In this document: piece after piece, positions 34,731-43,639 of the stretch
Layout of the letters: every line of letters begins with the position of its first letter
Numbering within the stretch: the stretch's first letter is position 1
DNA from: Phascolarctobacterium_A succinatutens_B
Lineage (GTDB): Bacteria; Bacillota; Negativicutes; Acidaminococcales; Acidaminococcaceae
DNA length: 64,000 nt
NCBI RefSeq assembly: GCF_958453765.1
Contig: NZ_CAUDZA010000003.1
Span: 62,001 to 126,000 of the forward strand
Direction: 5' to 3'
The notes under the pieces: generated by a model
Told to the model about the DNA's origin: nothing
Database searches by the model: none
Seen by the model: the letters and a program-made list of their open reading frames with translations, nothing else
Made by a program: the position numbers and the translations under genes

Positions 34731-35825
34731 ATGCTAAAACGATTTTTCCCGTTAATACTCAGCAGTCTGCTGCTTGCCTTAGCTCTGCCCTGCAACGCTC
34801 AAAATAAGCTCACCAATCCCTTTTTGCCTTCCCCCGCCAACATCGGCCAAACTGTTGCAGTAAACATTCCCACACTGCCACCGCCCGTCAGCGAACGCCT
34901 GGCCTGCTATTCTCTGAGCTACGCCCGCGCCAAGGACGTGCAGGAAGCGTTGACGCCACATTTCGGCACCAAGCTGGGGCTGGATACTATCACCAACAGC
35001 CTCATCCTTTTGGGAGATGAGCAAAGCCACGCACGCTTAAGGCAGCTGCTGCCCAAGCTGGACGTAGCAACAAGACAGGTAACGTTAGAAGCCAAAATCA
35101 TCGCCGTCAGCCGTGAGGACAGTAAAAACATGGGCGTGCGCTGGGACTGGGATACTATTCCCCAGCGCGCGCAGGAAACGAACAATGGTGACAGTGACAG
35201 CAGCAATTATGACGGCAGCTTTAAATTCTGGCGCGGATTTGCCTTCCGCTTCAACGCTACGCTTAATGCTCTCATCAATAGCGGCAAAGCGCGCATTTTG
35301 GCAACGCCGCGCATCATCACCATCCCCGGCAAGGAGGCCAGCATTTTCATCGGTGACCACATCCCCGTGCAGACAGAAAAGCACGACAGCAGCGGCAGCT
35401 ATACGGCAACGGAATATCTTGACGCCGGTATCAAGCTACAATATGCGCCTATCATCAGCGAAGATGGTAAAATGGTTACTGCCAGTGTCCACACTGAGGT
35501 GAGCACGCCTGTGCTTATCAGTGAGCTGAAAAATTACCGCATCACCAGTCGTACTGCTGACACCAACGTGCGCATGTACAGCGGCGAAACGCTGGTTATC
35601 GGCGGATTGATAAGCGAGGAACAGCAGCGTACTATGCAGAAGGTGCCCTTTTTGAGCAAGATTCCCCTTTTGGGCGAGCTGTTTAAAAACCGTTCGCGTT
35701 CACACAGTAAGACAGAGGTTTTGCTGCTTTTAACGCCGCACATTACGGAAGCAGGCGCTTCACCGGCGATTTATAACGAGGGGCTGATGAAGGAGGAAGG
35801 AAAGCCGCAGACAAATAATCATTAG
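34731..35825 (+). CDS. Secretin (PilQ/GspD family), short
   Basis: The 364-residue protein has a signal peptide (residues 1-24), one secretin N-domain (VQEALTPHFGTKLGLDTITNSLILLG) and the C-terminal secretin gate/barrel (ARILATPRIITIPGKEASIFIGDHIPV through ETLVIGGLISEEQQRTMQKVPFLSKIPLLGELFKNRSRSHSKTEVLLLLTPHI). It forms the outer-membrane ring through which pilus or secreted protein passes. With a single N-domain and no pilotin region it is much shorter than PilQ. Divergent to pilB-pilT, and AAAGGAG supports the start. Confidence 0.9.
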   Translation: MLKRFFPLILSSLLLALALPCNAQNKLTNPFLPSPANIGQTVAVNIPTLPPPVSERLACYSLSYARAKDVQEALTPHFGTKLGLDTITNSLILLGDEQSHARLRQLLPKLDVATRQVTLEAKIIAVSREDSKNMGVRWDWDTIPQRAQETNNGDSDSSNYDGSFKFWRGFAFRFNATLNALINSGKARILATPRIITIPGKEASIFIGDHIPVQTEKHDSSGSYTATEYLDAGIKLQYAPIISEDGKMVTASVHTEVSTPVLISELKNYRITSRTADTNVRMYSGETLVIGGLISEEQQRTMQKVPFLSKIPLLGELFKNRSRSHSKTEVLLLLTPHITEAGASPAIYNEGLMKEEGKPQTNNH

Positions 35826-35846
35826 ATAAAAAGCTGCATAAAACAC

Positions 35847-35892
35847 AAAATCAGCCAATGAGCTTTTGCTCAAAGGCTGATTTTGCGTTTTG
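35847..35892 (+). terminator. Terminator after the secretin gene
   Basis: AAAATCAGCC and GGCTGATTTT form the stem, with an inner GAGC/GCTC hairpin; TTTTGCGTTTTG follows. The rest of the gap to 36082 is AT-rich. A 13-codon frame with a ribosome site begins at 35905 and may be the relic of a truncated gene. Confidence 0.75.
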
Positions 35893-36082
35893 TAGGAGAT
35901 GATGTATGAGTATACTTAACGGGAAATCAGTTAGAAATATCAACTAACCTCCCATTAAAATCAACTGTTTTCCTATCTGCTTCATACGCTTATGCTATAA
36001 GCTCTTGCAGAAGCAATTTTTATGTTTTCAAAAGCATAAAATCTTAGCGATTGTACTTATATTTCCACAAGTTTCCCCTCAT

Positions 36083-36808
36083 TTATTTATAAGCATATAC
36101 ACCAAACATTCCCTGCGTTTTCAGTTTTTGCGCCTGATTAATTCTTGAGCCTAATGCCAAATCCATAGTGATTTTACTGAAGCCGGTTTTCATAAGTAAA
36201 TCAGCATCCCATAATGGTCTTCTATGATTACTGATATCCAAAGAATTCTTTATGGCATTACATTCCTCTATCTGATCACAGTCTAAATCACCATGCAGAT
36301 CATGTTTAGATACACGCCCCTTAGCAGGTACCGTAAAATCTTTTTTGCCAAAATCAGCATCAAAATTAACTAAAATACCTTCCGGCTTCAGCACTCTGTA
36401 CCATTCATAATACGCCTTTTCCAAATTTGGCAGCGTCCATGTCAAATTTCGTGTTATCAATAAATCAAAACTGTTATCCACAAAAGGCAACTGCTGCGCA
36501 TCACTAACCAAAAAATCGGCGTCTAAATTTAATTTATTACGTAAATCTATAGCAGAAGCTATCATGTTATCGCATAAATCAATTCCCGTAACCAAATGGC
36601 CGGCACTTGCCAGTAACAATGCCATGTAACCGGAACCTGTACCGACATCAAGAATTTGCAACTCTGTTCTCTCACCTATGATTTGTTTTAATTCTTTACT
36701 CCACAAATCATATTTTTCATTCTGCATTTCCGCAAAGCTCTGTCTGCTAAAATCATCGCTACGTTGCTCCCAATAACATTTTATTCTTTCCAAAATAGTC
36801 TTTTCCAT
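36083..36808 (-). CDS. Class I SAM-dependent methyltransferase
   Basis: The 241-residue Rossmann methyltransferase has motif I ILDVGTGSGYMALLLASAGH (near 52-71), motif II GIDLCDNM and a post-core FDLLITRNLTWTLPNLEKAYYEW. The target is unknown. It lies 15 bases downstream of a metal/siderophore-type binding lipoprotein and ends the TonB-receptor operon. Similar methyltransferases are often encoded with iron or cobalamin uptake genes in gut anaerobes, so modification or release of an imported chelate is a reasonable guess. Confidence 0.85.
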   Translation of the reverse strand: MEKTILERIKCYWEQRSDDFSRQSFAEMQNEKYDLWSKELKQIIGERTELQILDVGTGSGYMALLLASAGHLVTGIDLCDNMIASAIDLRNKLNLDADFLVSDAQQLPFVDNSFDLLITRNLTWTLPNLEKAYYEWYRVLKPEGILVNFDADFGKKDFTVPAKGRVSKHDLHGDLDCDQIEECNAIKNSLDISNHRRPLWDADLLMKTGFSKITMDLALGSRINQAQKLKTQGMFGVYAYK

Positions 36809-36823
36809 ATAGGCTACCTTCCT

Positions 36824-37825
36824 CTATTCGCTACCTTTTATTAACCCCTTTGCAAAAATATCCACTGCATCGTCAATACGTACACCAGGACTTCTTATTG
36901 TATAAAAAGGTATGCAGTAAACCTGCCTGTTTTTTATACATTTAACATTTCGCAGAGCAGGATTGTTATAAACTGATTTAAGCAGCATATTTTCATTTTC
37001 AGGCGAACATTGCAGAAAAATAATATCCGGCTGACCTATTAAAATTTCTTCATAGCTGATATATTCATTTTCACCAACAGCTTCCTGGTTTTTACCAATC
37101 ACATCTGCCCCTAGTTTCGTTAAAATATCTCCTGCTAACGTTCTTGGTGTATAGATTGTTATTATCTTACCAAAATTGCCGACTACTAATACTTTTAAAC
37201 GTTTCTTGGCAGCCAACTGCTGTCTGCAACGCAGTATTTTATTATTTATGCCTGCTACAAGACTCGCTGCCTTAGTCTCATTACCGACAATTTTTCCTAA
37301 ATCTGTAATATATTGCAGCTCATCTTCTATTGTATGATGCGCTTTAAATTCAGCGCCGTTCATCAGGTTCATATAAATATTAACATTTCGCTCTTCCCAA
37401 AAGCTACTGCTGCCGATTGACCTTCCTTTACCTGTAAAATCAAAAAGCCAGCCTGCTATAAAATCAGGATGCATCATTAAAACATTTTCCTGAGAAAAAA
37501 TCTGCGTTTGTCTGACAGGAATTCTTTTATAAGCTTCCAGATAATCCGGATTTAAATGCTTTTCATTATACACCCCGGCAGCGGCAATAATTTTATCACC
37601 GGCACCTAAAGCTATAAGCGTTTCTATTGAATTCTGCCATAAAGCAACTATTCTCTGCGGATGCTGCGTAAACTTATATATATGTGGTTTCATTGAGCTA
37701 TCATAATTTTCAATGCTAAAAGCCACAGCTTTATCTGAAGCCGGATGCCTATCAGTTTCTATTGATTTACAGCCACTAATAAACAAGCAGCATAGAAAAA
37801 ACATTAAAATATATTTACGCTTCAT
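36824..37825 (-). CDS. Iron/cobalamin-type ABC transporter substrate-binding lipoprotein
   Basis: The 333-residue protein has a lipobox (LFISGC, Cys near residue 19) and the bilobal periplasmic-binding-protein-2 fold: QRIVALWQNSIETLIALGAGDKIIAAAG, DFIAGWLF and GQPDIIFLQCSPEN. This family captures siderophores, haem or B12. The encoding of a binding lipoprotein beside a TonB receptor fits uptake across both membranes, but no permease or ATPase is present here and the ligand is unknown. Confidence 0.87.
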   Translation of the reverse strand: MKRKYILMFFLCCLFISGCKSIETDRHPASDKAVAFSIENYDSSMKPHIYKFTQHPQRIVALWQNSIETLIALGAGDKIIAAAGVYNEKHLNPDYLEAYKRIPVRQTQIFSQENVLMMHPDFIAGWLFDFTGKGRSIGSSSFWEERNVNIYMNLMNGAEFKAHHTIEDELQYITDLGKIVGNETKAASLVAGINNKILRCRQQLAAKKRLKVLVVGNFGKIITIYTPRTLAGDILTKLGADVIGKNQEAVGENEYISYEEILIGQPDIIFLQCSPENENMLLKSVYNNPALRNVKCIKNRQVYCIPFYTIRSPGVRIDDAVDIFAKGLIKGSE

Positions 37826-37849
37826 ACTGATACAAATCCTCTTTTGAAA

Positions 37850-37881
37850 GATTCAGGCAGGAAAACACTCCTGCCTGAATT
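37850..37881 (-). terminator. Hairpin between receptor and binding-lipoprotein genes
   Basis: ATTCAGGCAGG and CCTGCCTGAAT form a perfect 11-bp stem with a short loop. The T-run after it is weak, so it may attenuate or process the transcript rather than end it. Confidence 0.6.
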
Positions 37882-37891
37882 ACAAAGCTAA

Positions 37892-40063
37892 TTAAAATTT
37901 AAAGTTTGCTGTAACCATAAAGTTTCTAGGAGCGCCAAGGCCAACACTGTTATCACCGCTAGCGTACCAATAATTCTTGTTGAAGACATTATAGCACATA
38001 GCTGTAATAGTAGCATCATAACCGGCAATCTTGGTGTCATAGCTTGCACCCAAATCTAACAAAGTAATGGAAGAAATACCGATTGGCATTGCATAGCTGC
38101 TGGTATCATGGATACGTGTCTTACCGGTATAATTTAGACGACTGATGAATTTCGTAGCTTTATCAGGTTTATAGGTTAAAGCCAGGTCTCCGCTCCATTT
38201 GGGAATACCGCAAACCTTGCGTCCATCATTTTTTCCGCCCTGAGTTTTGCTTTTTTCTGCATCCATATAAGCAATACCGAAAATCATATCCCATTTATCA
38301 CTTAAAGCACCTACTGCAGAATATTCAATTCCTTTATATTCATTTTCGCCATTCAAAGTGTACCAGAATTTGCTGGGATCTTTGCTGTCAGGAACAGTAA
38401 TACTGCTTTGCTGAGTATTTTTAAAAGCACTTAAAGTATGCAGGAAAGCACCGCTCTTCATTTTTACACCAATCTCATTCTGTTTGGTTTTAGAAGGAGG
38501 AATAGTGCTGCCCTCATTCAAATAACCAGGTGACACTACGCCGCCTTCACTGAAGGTTTCTGTATGATTAGCATAAACAGTGGTATTCGGATTTACTTTA
38601 TAGGTCAAGCCCCAAATCGGAGAGGTTGCAGAGCTTTGATCGCGTCTGCCGCTCGCAGATTTGTCATCATTATGAGAAGTGTCAACGCTATGATGATGAA
38701 CACCGCCTGTAATAGCCAGCTTGCCATCCTTAGTTGTCAAAGTATCAATCAGGCTCCAGCCTGTCATAACTGTTGTATATTGCTTGGTAACCGGATCCCA
38801 GGTAATATTCGGTTTCGGAGTAGTGCATCCTGTATAAATGTTGCCACTGACAGAATACTTGTTGGAAGCAGTAACATTATTAACACGTGCTCTGCGGAAC
38901 CAGCTGCGGTCAATATTAAACGCATATTCATTTTTGAAGTTACCGATATCGAAATTACCCTTTAAGCCGGCACCAAAGTAATGTGTAGAATGATATACCG
39001 GCATTTGGGTATAAGTGCCTTTATAATTGCCTTTATCGTCAATAAGAGCACGGCCGGACCATTGTTGCAGCCAGCTTGTATAATCTTCTTTATGCCAGCC
39101 TGCATTAACAAAATAACTCATATTATCGGCAAATTTCTGCTCATGATTCAATACAGCAGTCCAGTTCTTATATGTATCATTAGACCATGTCGGGGATAAA
39201 TTCTTTTTATTATTAGGTACTCCCGGTAAAGAATTCATATTGCCTGTGAGATTAATGGTATTAGAGCGGCCGTCTTCATTATCATAATCGTAGCCTGCCA
39301 GTAAATTCGTATTGCTGTGCTTGCCGACTCTATCAAGGTTAATATAAACATTGCGCTGTAAATCATGGGTACCTTCAACGGACAAATCGCCGGATGCATT
39401 CATAGCATTGATACGAATGCCATATTCTTTGTTTTTGCCAAAGCGTTGGCCTACATCAATACTCTGTGTCAAATAATTATTAGTGCTCCAGCCAAGCTTT
39501 AAATCTGCATTAGGCTCAGCCTGAGCCTTTTTGCTTACCATATTAACTACACCGCCGGACTGGGTAGACATGCTGGTAGACATACCGGTAATACCAATTG
39601 AAGGACCTGCAATAACAGAAACAGTATCAACAAAATTATAAGGCATCTGCATCTGATGGCTCATGCCCGGTACACCATTCAAGGTCCATTTCATGCCATG
39701 AGAGGATAAGCCTCTGATAGATACGCTGGTATCCATAGAACCATGAGAAGCTCTTACAGCGGGATCAAGAGCCAAGGTATCCAGCATACCTCTTCCAGGC
39801 TGAGAATATATATCTAAAGCTTCCTTGGTAAAGGTAACCTCATGCAGAGGAACATCCAAGGTATCCTTTTCACCTAAAAACATACCTACTTTTTGTCTTG
39901 TCTGCATCATGCCGCCGGCAAGATTTCCGCGTTCAGCCTCAACAACAACCTCACTTAAATTGTATTGATTCATTTTTTCAGCAGCATATGCTCCGCTTAC
40001 AGCGAAAGCACTCATTAATACTGATAATGTTACTGCTGTACTTAATAAATTTCTCTTCTTCAA
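37892..40063 (-). CDS. TonB-dependent outer-membrane receptor
   Basis: The protein of about 723 residues has a signal peptide (cut near GAYA-AEK), a TonB-box-like NLSEVVVEAER, a plug domain (DVPLHEVTFTKEALDI through VSIRGLSSHGMKWTLNGVPG and GGVVNMVSKK) and a 22-strand-type barrel ending in aromatic FKF. It imports a ligand with energy from TonB/ExbBD, which are not in the window. The plug has a Met/His-rich stretch (GMSHQMQMPYN) that could contact metal. I start at TTG 40063, since the AAAGGG site abuts the upstream GTG 40075; the GTG is the alternative. It heads the operon and is divergent to a MerR regulator. Confidence 0.9.
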   Translation of the reverse strand: MKKRNLLSTAVTLSVLMSAFAVSGAYAAEKMNQYNLSEVVVEAERGNLAGGMMQTRQKVGMFLGEKDTLDVPLHEVTFTKEALDIYSQPGRGMLDTLALDPAVRASHGSMDTSVSIRGLSSHGMKWTLNGVPGMSHQMQMPYNFVDTVSVIAGPSIGITGMSTSMSTQSGGVVNMVSKKAQAEPNADLKLGWSTNNYLTQSIDVGQRFGKNKEYGIRINAMNASGDLSVEGTHDLQRNVYINLDRVGKHSNTNLLAGYDYDNEDGRSNTINLTGNMNSLPGVPNNKKNLSPTWSNDTYKNWTAVLNHEQKFADNMSYFVNAGWHKEDYTSWLQQWSGRALIDDKGNYKGTYTQMPVYHSTHYFGAGLKGNFDIGNFKNEYAFNIDRSWFRRARVNNVTASNKYSVSGNIYTGCTTPKPNITWDPVTKQYTTVMTGWSLIDTLTTKDGKLAITGGVHHHSVDTSHNDDKSASGRRDQSSATSPIWGLTYKVNPNTTVYANHTETFSEGGVVSPGYLNEGSTIPPSKTKQNEIGVKMKSGAFLHTLSAFKNTQQSSITVPDSKDPSKFWYTLNGENEYKGIEYSAVGALSDKWDMIFGIAYMDAEKSKTQGGKNDGRKVCGIPKWSGDLALTYKPDKATKFISRLNYTGKTRIHDTSSYAMPIGISSITLLDLGASYDTKIAGYDATITAMCYNVFNKNYWYASGDNSVGLGAPRNFMVTANFKF

Positions 40064-40182
40064 TTCACGATACACCCTTTCTTGACTTCATTGTAAAATA
40101 TAGTAATCTGATTTCAAAAAGCAAATATCCTACTCATCAAATTGGTAATTGCTTTCATTAGTAAACAATGTTATTATAATGC

Positions 40183-40197
40183 TGTGAGTAACTCACA
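40183..40197. promoter_or_regulatory. 15-bp palindromic operator candidate upstream of the MerR gene
   Basis: TGTGAGT-A-ACTCACA is perfectly symmetric and lies three bases after a TATAAT box (40175-40180) and just before the ribosome site. This position would block the regulator's own transcription. Confidence 0.55.
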
Positions 40198-40219
40198 TGT
40201 CAAGGAGGTTTTTCCAAAA

Positions 40220-41056
40220 ATGAAAAAAAATAATTACCTCACCATAAAAGAATTCAGTACACTTACCCATACACCTATTGATACTCTAAAGCATTATGAC
40301 AGAATCGATTTGCTTAAGCCTGCTTATATAGGTGAAAACAATTACAGATATTATCTGCCGGAGCAGGCATTTTTATTAACCCGTATTCTGTTTGGTGTAA
40401 AAGCCAAAGTACTTCTCAGTGAAATCAAAAGCATTATTCTTGATGACAATCCGGATAAATCATATAATCATTATATTCACATAAACGATAACCTTCAACA
40501 GATGATAAATGAGCTGCAGGCTATTCAAGGCACCATTGCAAGTCTTAAATACTATTATGACTTGACTATCAAAAATCCCAGAGAAAAACTATTTATAAAT
40601 TACTTTCCTGAATGGTTTATTATCTGTTCGCCGAGTCTAAGCCTAAATACAGTTGCAGGCAGTGCAGAATCCAATATCGCGGATAACCTGTTTATCAGAG
40701 GATTTCATAACGGTATGTGGCCTCATTACCAGTTAGGCTGTATGTATACTGAAGCAAATATAAAAAACAATGCCTTTGACAAACCTACCTATTGTCTGAA
40801 AGTAGACCATCCGGAAGAATTCAATCCTGATGAGATAGTTTTCGTCCCCAATGGAAACTATTATTGTTTCCTTATCAATGTCGGGGGAAAGGGTTTGCGA
40901 AACGCTGTAAATATTTTCCTGCAAAATTTAGCCAAGGAAAAGAAAAAAATCCAAGGAAATATTTTCATCATAGATGTTATTAATAATTTTATAACTTCCA
41001 ACCCAGAAAACTATTGTACTATGATTTACGCCCTCCAGGCAGACGAGGAAAAATAA
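40220..41056 (+). CDS. MerR-family transcriptional regulator
   Basis: The 278-residue protein has a MerR winged helix at the start (LTIKEFSTLTHTPIDTLKHYDRIDLLKPAYI), a coiled-coil dimer helix (about 85-130) and a C-terminal domain (about 135-278) resembling BmrR/GyrI-type effector-binding domains. Such regulators sense bulky aromatic or cationic ligands. I start at MKKNNYLTIKEF with AAGGAGG upstream. It is divergent to the TonB receptor, which it may control, and is followed two bases later by an unknown partner gene. Confidence 0.87.
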   Translation: MKKNNYLTIKEFSTLTHTPIDTLKHYDRIDLLKPAYIGENNYRYYLPEQAFLLTRILFGVKAKVLLSEIKSIILDDNPDKSYNHYIHINDNLQQMINELQAIQGTIASLKYYYDLTIKNPREKLFINYFPEWFIICSPSLSLNTVAGSAESNIADNLFIRGFHNGMWPHYQLGCMYTEANIKNNAFDKPTYCLKVDHPEEFNPDEIVFVPNGNYYCFLINVGGKGLRNAVNIFLQNLAKEKKKIQGNIFIIDVINNFITSNPENYCTMIYALQADEEK

Positions 41057-41058
41057 TT

Positions 41059-41610
41059 ATGACTACTGAACTTCCTATTGCCGTAATCGCATTAAAGATT
41101 AACGCGCAAACATCAATCTCCAATTTCAGAAGAACCCCTGATTTCTTTGCCAGCTTTTCATTCTTTTATAATAAGCTGTTGACAGACCTGTATAAGCATC
41201 CTGCATGTATAGAAATAAAGCAGCAGGACAATACTATCACTATTCTTTGGAATCTTGATAAAGCAAATATAGAAAGCATCCTGGCAAAGCACAAAACAAT
41301 CCATAAAATATTACGCGAAACCAACAAGAGCTTTGCCAACTGCCCTATACATTACCTTGTAGTTTTGGAAGCAGGGATTTGCAATATTATTCAGCTACAG
41401 CATAACAGTAAGTCTCCTACATTTATTATGCAAAGTGATATGATTGAACGTACACAAAAAGTGCTCTCCAGTATTGGCGAAGCTAAATATCCTCATATTA
41501 TGTTTACGCATGATTTTTATAAGCTTTTGCCTGCCAAAATAAAAGAAAAAATCTGTTGTCCTTATTACTTCTTTCATATATGCTGTTACAGCTTTAAGCC
41601 TCATCGTTAA
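41059..41610 (+). CDS. Hypothetical protein co-transcribed with the MerR regulator
   Basis: I do not recognise this 183-residue cytoplasmic protein. It starts two bases after the MerR stop, so it is made together with the regulator. No signal peptide or membrane helix is seen. The middle and end (LVVLEAGICNIIQLQ, then IERTQKVLSSIGEAKYPHIMFTHDFYKLLP) are faintly like the end of nucleotide cyclase homology domains, but the catalytic aspartates are not evident, so I treat this as speculation. The C-terminus is rich in Cys, Tyr and Phe. Confidence 0.6.
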   Translation: MTTELPIAVIALKINAQTSISNFRRTPDFFASFSFFYNKLLTDLYKHPACIEIKQQDNTITILWNLDKANIESILAKHKTIHKILRETNKSFANCPIHYLVVLEAGICNIIQLQHNSKSPTFIMQSDMIERTQKVLSSIGEAKYPHIMFTHDFYKLLPAKIKEKICCPYYFFHICCYSFKPHR

Positions 41611-41640
41611 GAGAAACCTCAACCAAAACTTCCTTTGTCG

Positions 41641-41687
41641 AATCGAGTAGGAGGTAGGTAAACTAATTACCTACCTCCTACTCGATT
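41641..41687. repeat. Perfect 21-bp inverted repeat
   Basis: The 21-base arm at 41641-41661 (AATCGAGTAGG then AGGTAGGTAA) is matched exactly by its reverse complement at 41667-41687, with a 5-base loop. No T-run follows on either strand, so it is not an ordinary terminator. One arm contains an AGGAGGT ribosome-site-like core. It separates the MerR pair from the split ATPase gene. Confidence 0.85.
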
Positions 41688-41730
41688 AGGGACGTTTTAA
41701 CGGTTGACCGTTTGACGCTTACGAAAAGAC

Positions 41731-43128
41731 TTAATTATACAAATCAGCCAGCGTCACAAGCGTCACTTCGCCACGCTGCGCTGCCTGCAGCAAGCCCTCA
41801 GTGAAACCGCCTTTAGAAAAAATATAAAAATAATACTTTGTTCCCTTGCCAAAAACTCTTGCGTAATCGCGTAAAAGCTCCAGCTCATCTAAACCGATTT
41901 TCTCATTACGATATTTACAAGAACCGATAATATAAGCATCCGGTGTAATTCCTGTTGCGACAATATCAATCTGCACCTGCTTCTTCTTTTGCGCATCCGT
42001 CCCCCACCATTGCCCGATATCAACAAGCTCAATAGGCAAGCTCTTCGCATAATACAGCAAGTAATCCTGACACATTTTTTCAAAAACAAGGCCCATGTAA
42101 TCTGAAAAATAGCGTTTTACCGTTTGCGAATAAATCCTTGCAATCCTGCCAGAATCAATGGCATTCGCATTATTCGGCACAAACTTATACCAGAAACGGA
42201 AAAAATTATCTGCTAAAAGATAAATCGTCTTGCGCCCTGCTTTTTCTGTGAGCGGCGTTTCCTTTTTGACTATTCCTAATTCCATCAATGTTTTTAAGTA
42301 CTTTAAAACAGTTGTGCTTGTCTCCTGCACTTTACCGCAGATATCAGCAGCCCGCGATGAACCTTCAGCAATAGCTTTAATAATAGCATTATAAATGGCA
42401 GGCTCACGTAACTCCTGCTTAAGCAAATTAGCCGGTTCTTCATACAAATATCCCGAACGATCAAATAAATTGGTCAGCAATGCTTCATCAATATCTTTCT
42501 TTACGCCCAGCTTATTAATATAATGCGGTACACCACCAGTAATGCCATAAATCAAAGCATTGTCTTCATACGTCAGCTCAGGATGGAATACGGCTGTCTC
42601 TTTATAATTCAGCGGCTCAATTTTAAACTGACCTGTTCTTCTGCCATATAGCGGACTTTCCTGACCCAGTACCTGATTTTCCATGAAGCTCATAGATGAA
42701 CCACACAAAATCAAATAAAGTTTTCCCTTACTCCATTGGTGATCAATTAAATGCTGAAGCATTGCTGAGATAGCAGGCTTGGCTTTTGCTAAATAAGGAT
42801 ATTCGTCAATAACAAACACAAGCCTCTGCTCACGCGCCAACTCCGTTATCTCTGCTAAAGCATCATCATAACTTTTAAACTCCGGCGCAACCACAGCCTC
42901 AGGCTTTTCGTAACTCATAATTGCTTTTTATAAAGCCTTTAAATTTTCTTTCCCCGTTGTATTGAGTGCAGAAAAAAATATCGTTGGCTTGTCTGCACAA
43001 AACTTCTTAATCAAGGCTGTTTTGCCTACACGACGACGGCCATAAATAATCAGGCACTCAAATTCTTCATTTTCATAACGTGCATTAAGCTTGCGCAATT
43101 CCTCTTCACGACAATAAAATTTTTCCAT
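41731..43128 (-). pseudogene. Archaeal-type ATPase (AAA, DUF234), interrupted by one in-frame TAA
   Basis: The two frames, 43128-42928 (P-loop GRRRVGKT near residue 30) and 42918-41731, are in phase, divided by TAA (42930-42928) and three sense codons. Joined, they make about 465 residues: an AAA-like ATPase domain with Walker B LVFVIDEYPYL, the sensor-like YLILCGSSMSFME, a winged helix (about 235-300) and a C-terminal DUF234/PD-(D/E)xK-like domain (IDIVATGITPDAYIIGSCKY). One base change (for example TCA to TAA) explains the break. The family is common in anaerobes and gut archaea, of unclear function, sometimes linked to mobile DNA. Long palindromes lie on both sides. Confidence 0.82.
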
Positions 43129-43163
43129 CTGCTTCACCACTATTCAAAATCATATAACTCACG

Positions 43164-43204
43164 ATTATGTTACTCATAAGTATATTACTTATGAGTAACA
43201 TAAT
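43164..43204. promoter_or_regulatory. Perfect 19-bp inverted repeat upstream of the split ATPase
   Basis: The arm ATTATGTTACTCATAAGTA (43164-43182) is repeated exactly inverted at 43186-43204 around TAT. It lies 36 bases upstream of the ATPase start, suited to an operator or to a cruciform at the edge of the element. Confidence 0.7.
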
Positions 43205-43332
43205 TTAGAATAGAGAAATTTGCAAGGGGTGGACTTTTAAATTTAAAACTTGCGCACGTGATAAAGGTTAATTTTTTCTGCACACTTTCGTATTAAAGCA
43301 CTTAATACAACTTCAAACTTCTTTATAGCTAA

Positions 43333-43483
43333 AAAAGCTGGGACAAAACCCAGCATAAAAAAGAAAACCAGTGGAAGTTTACCGTCAGGGTAAATATCCG
43401 CTGGTTTTTTAGTGCAAAAAATCAAAAAAAACTTAAACTCTAGCGATTCTTTAATTTGTCGAAGTTGGTTTTGTCCCAGCCTC
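43333..43483. mobile_element. MITE-like element with 14-bp inverted ends
   Basis: GCTGGGACAAAACC near 43336 and its inverse GGTTTTGTCCCAGC near 43468 bound about 150 bases containing a strong hairpin (AAAACCAG...CTGGTTTTTT, about 43366-43413). CTGGGACAAAA ends are familiar from IS1182-like elements of Firmicutes, so this may be a non-coding derivative. No transposase is present. A minus-strand open frame across it is explained by the hairpins. Confidence 0.5.
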
Positions 43484-43513
43484 TTTTTTCATACATGGTT
43501 GATTTGACGCTTA

Positions 43514-43543
43514 CAGACGTTCAAGCTAGCGTCTGCCTTTTTT
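43514..43543 (+). terminator. Plus-strand terminator-like hairpin
   Basis: CAGACG and CGTCTG pair around a 10-base loop, followed by CCTTTTTT. No plus-strand gene ends here, so it may belong to the element or to an unrecognised transcript. The TTTGACGCTTAC just before it (43503-43514) also occurs at 41711-41722 on the far side of the ATPase gene. The remaining part of the 43205-43639 gap shows no gene. Confidence 0.5.
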
Positions 43544-43639
43544 ACATATTACGATATACGCCAAAGATGAGCAATGCAGCAGTAAAATGAAATCTACATG
43601 AAGCATAGGTTAAGGGGAAGTAAAAAATTATTGTCTCTC

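Noticed and set aside
40064..40219. Cobalamin riboswitch in front of the TonB receptor
   Set aside because: The gap is too short and has no B12-box-like sequence.
41641..41687. Perfect hairpin as a terminator
   Set aside because: Neither side carries a T-run, and the stem is far longer than other terminators in the window.
43243..43425. 60-residue minus-strand frame
   Set aside because: The open frame arises from two hairpins of the MITE-like element; no homology-like pattern.
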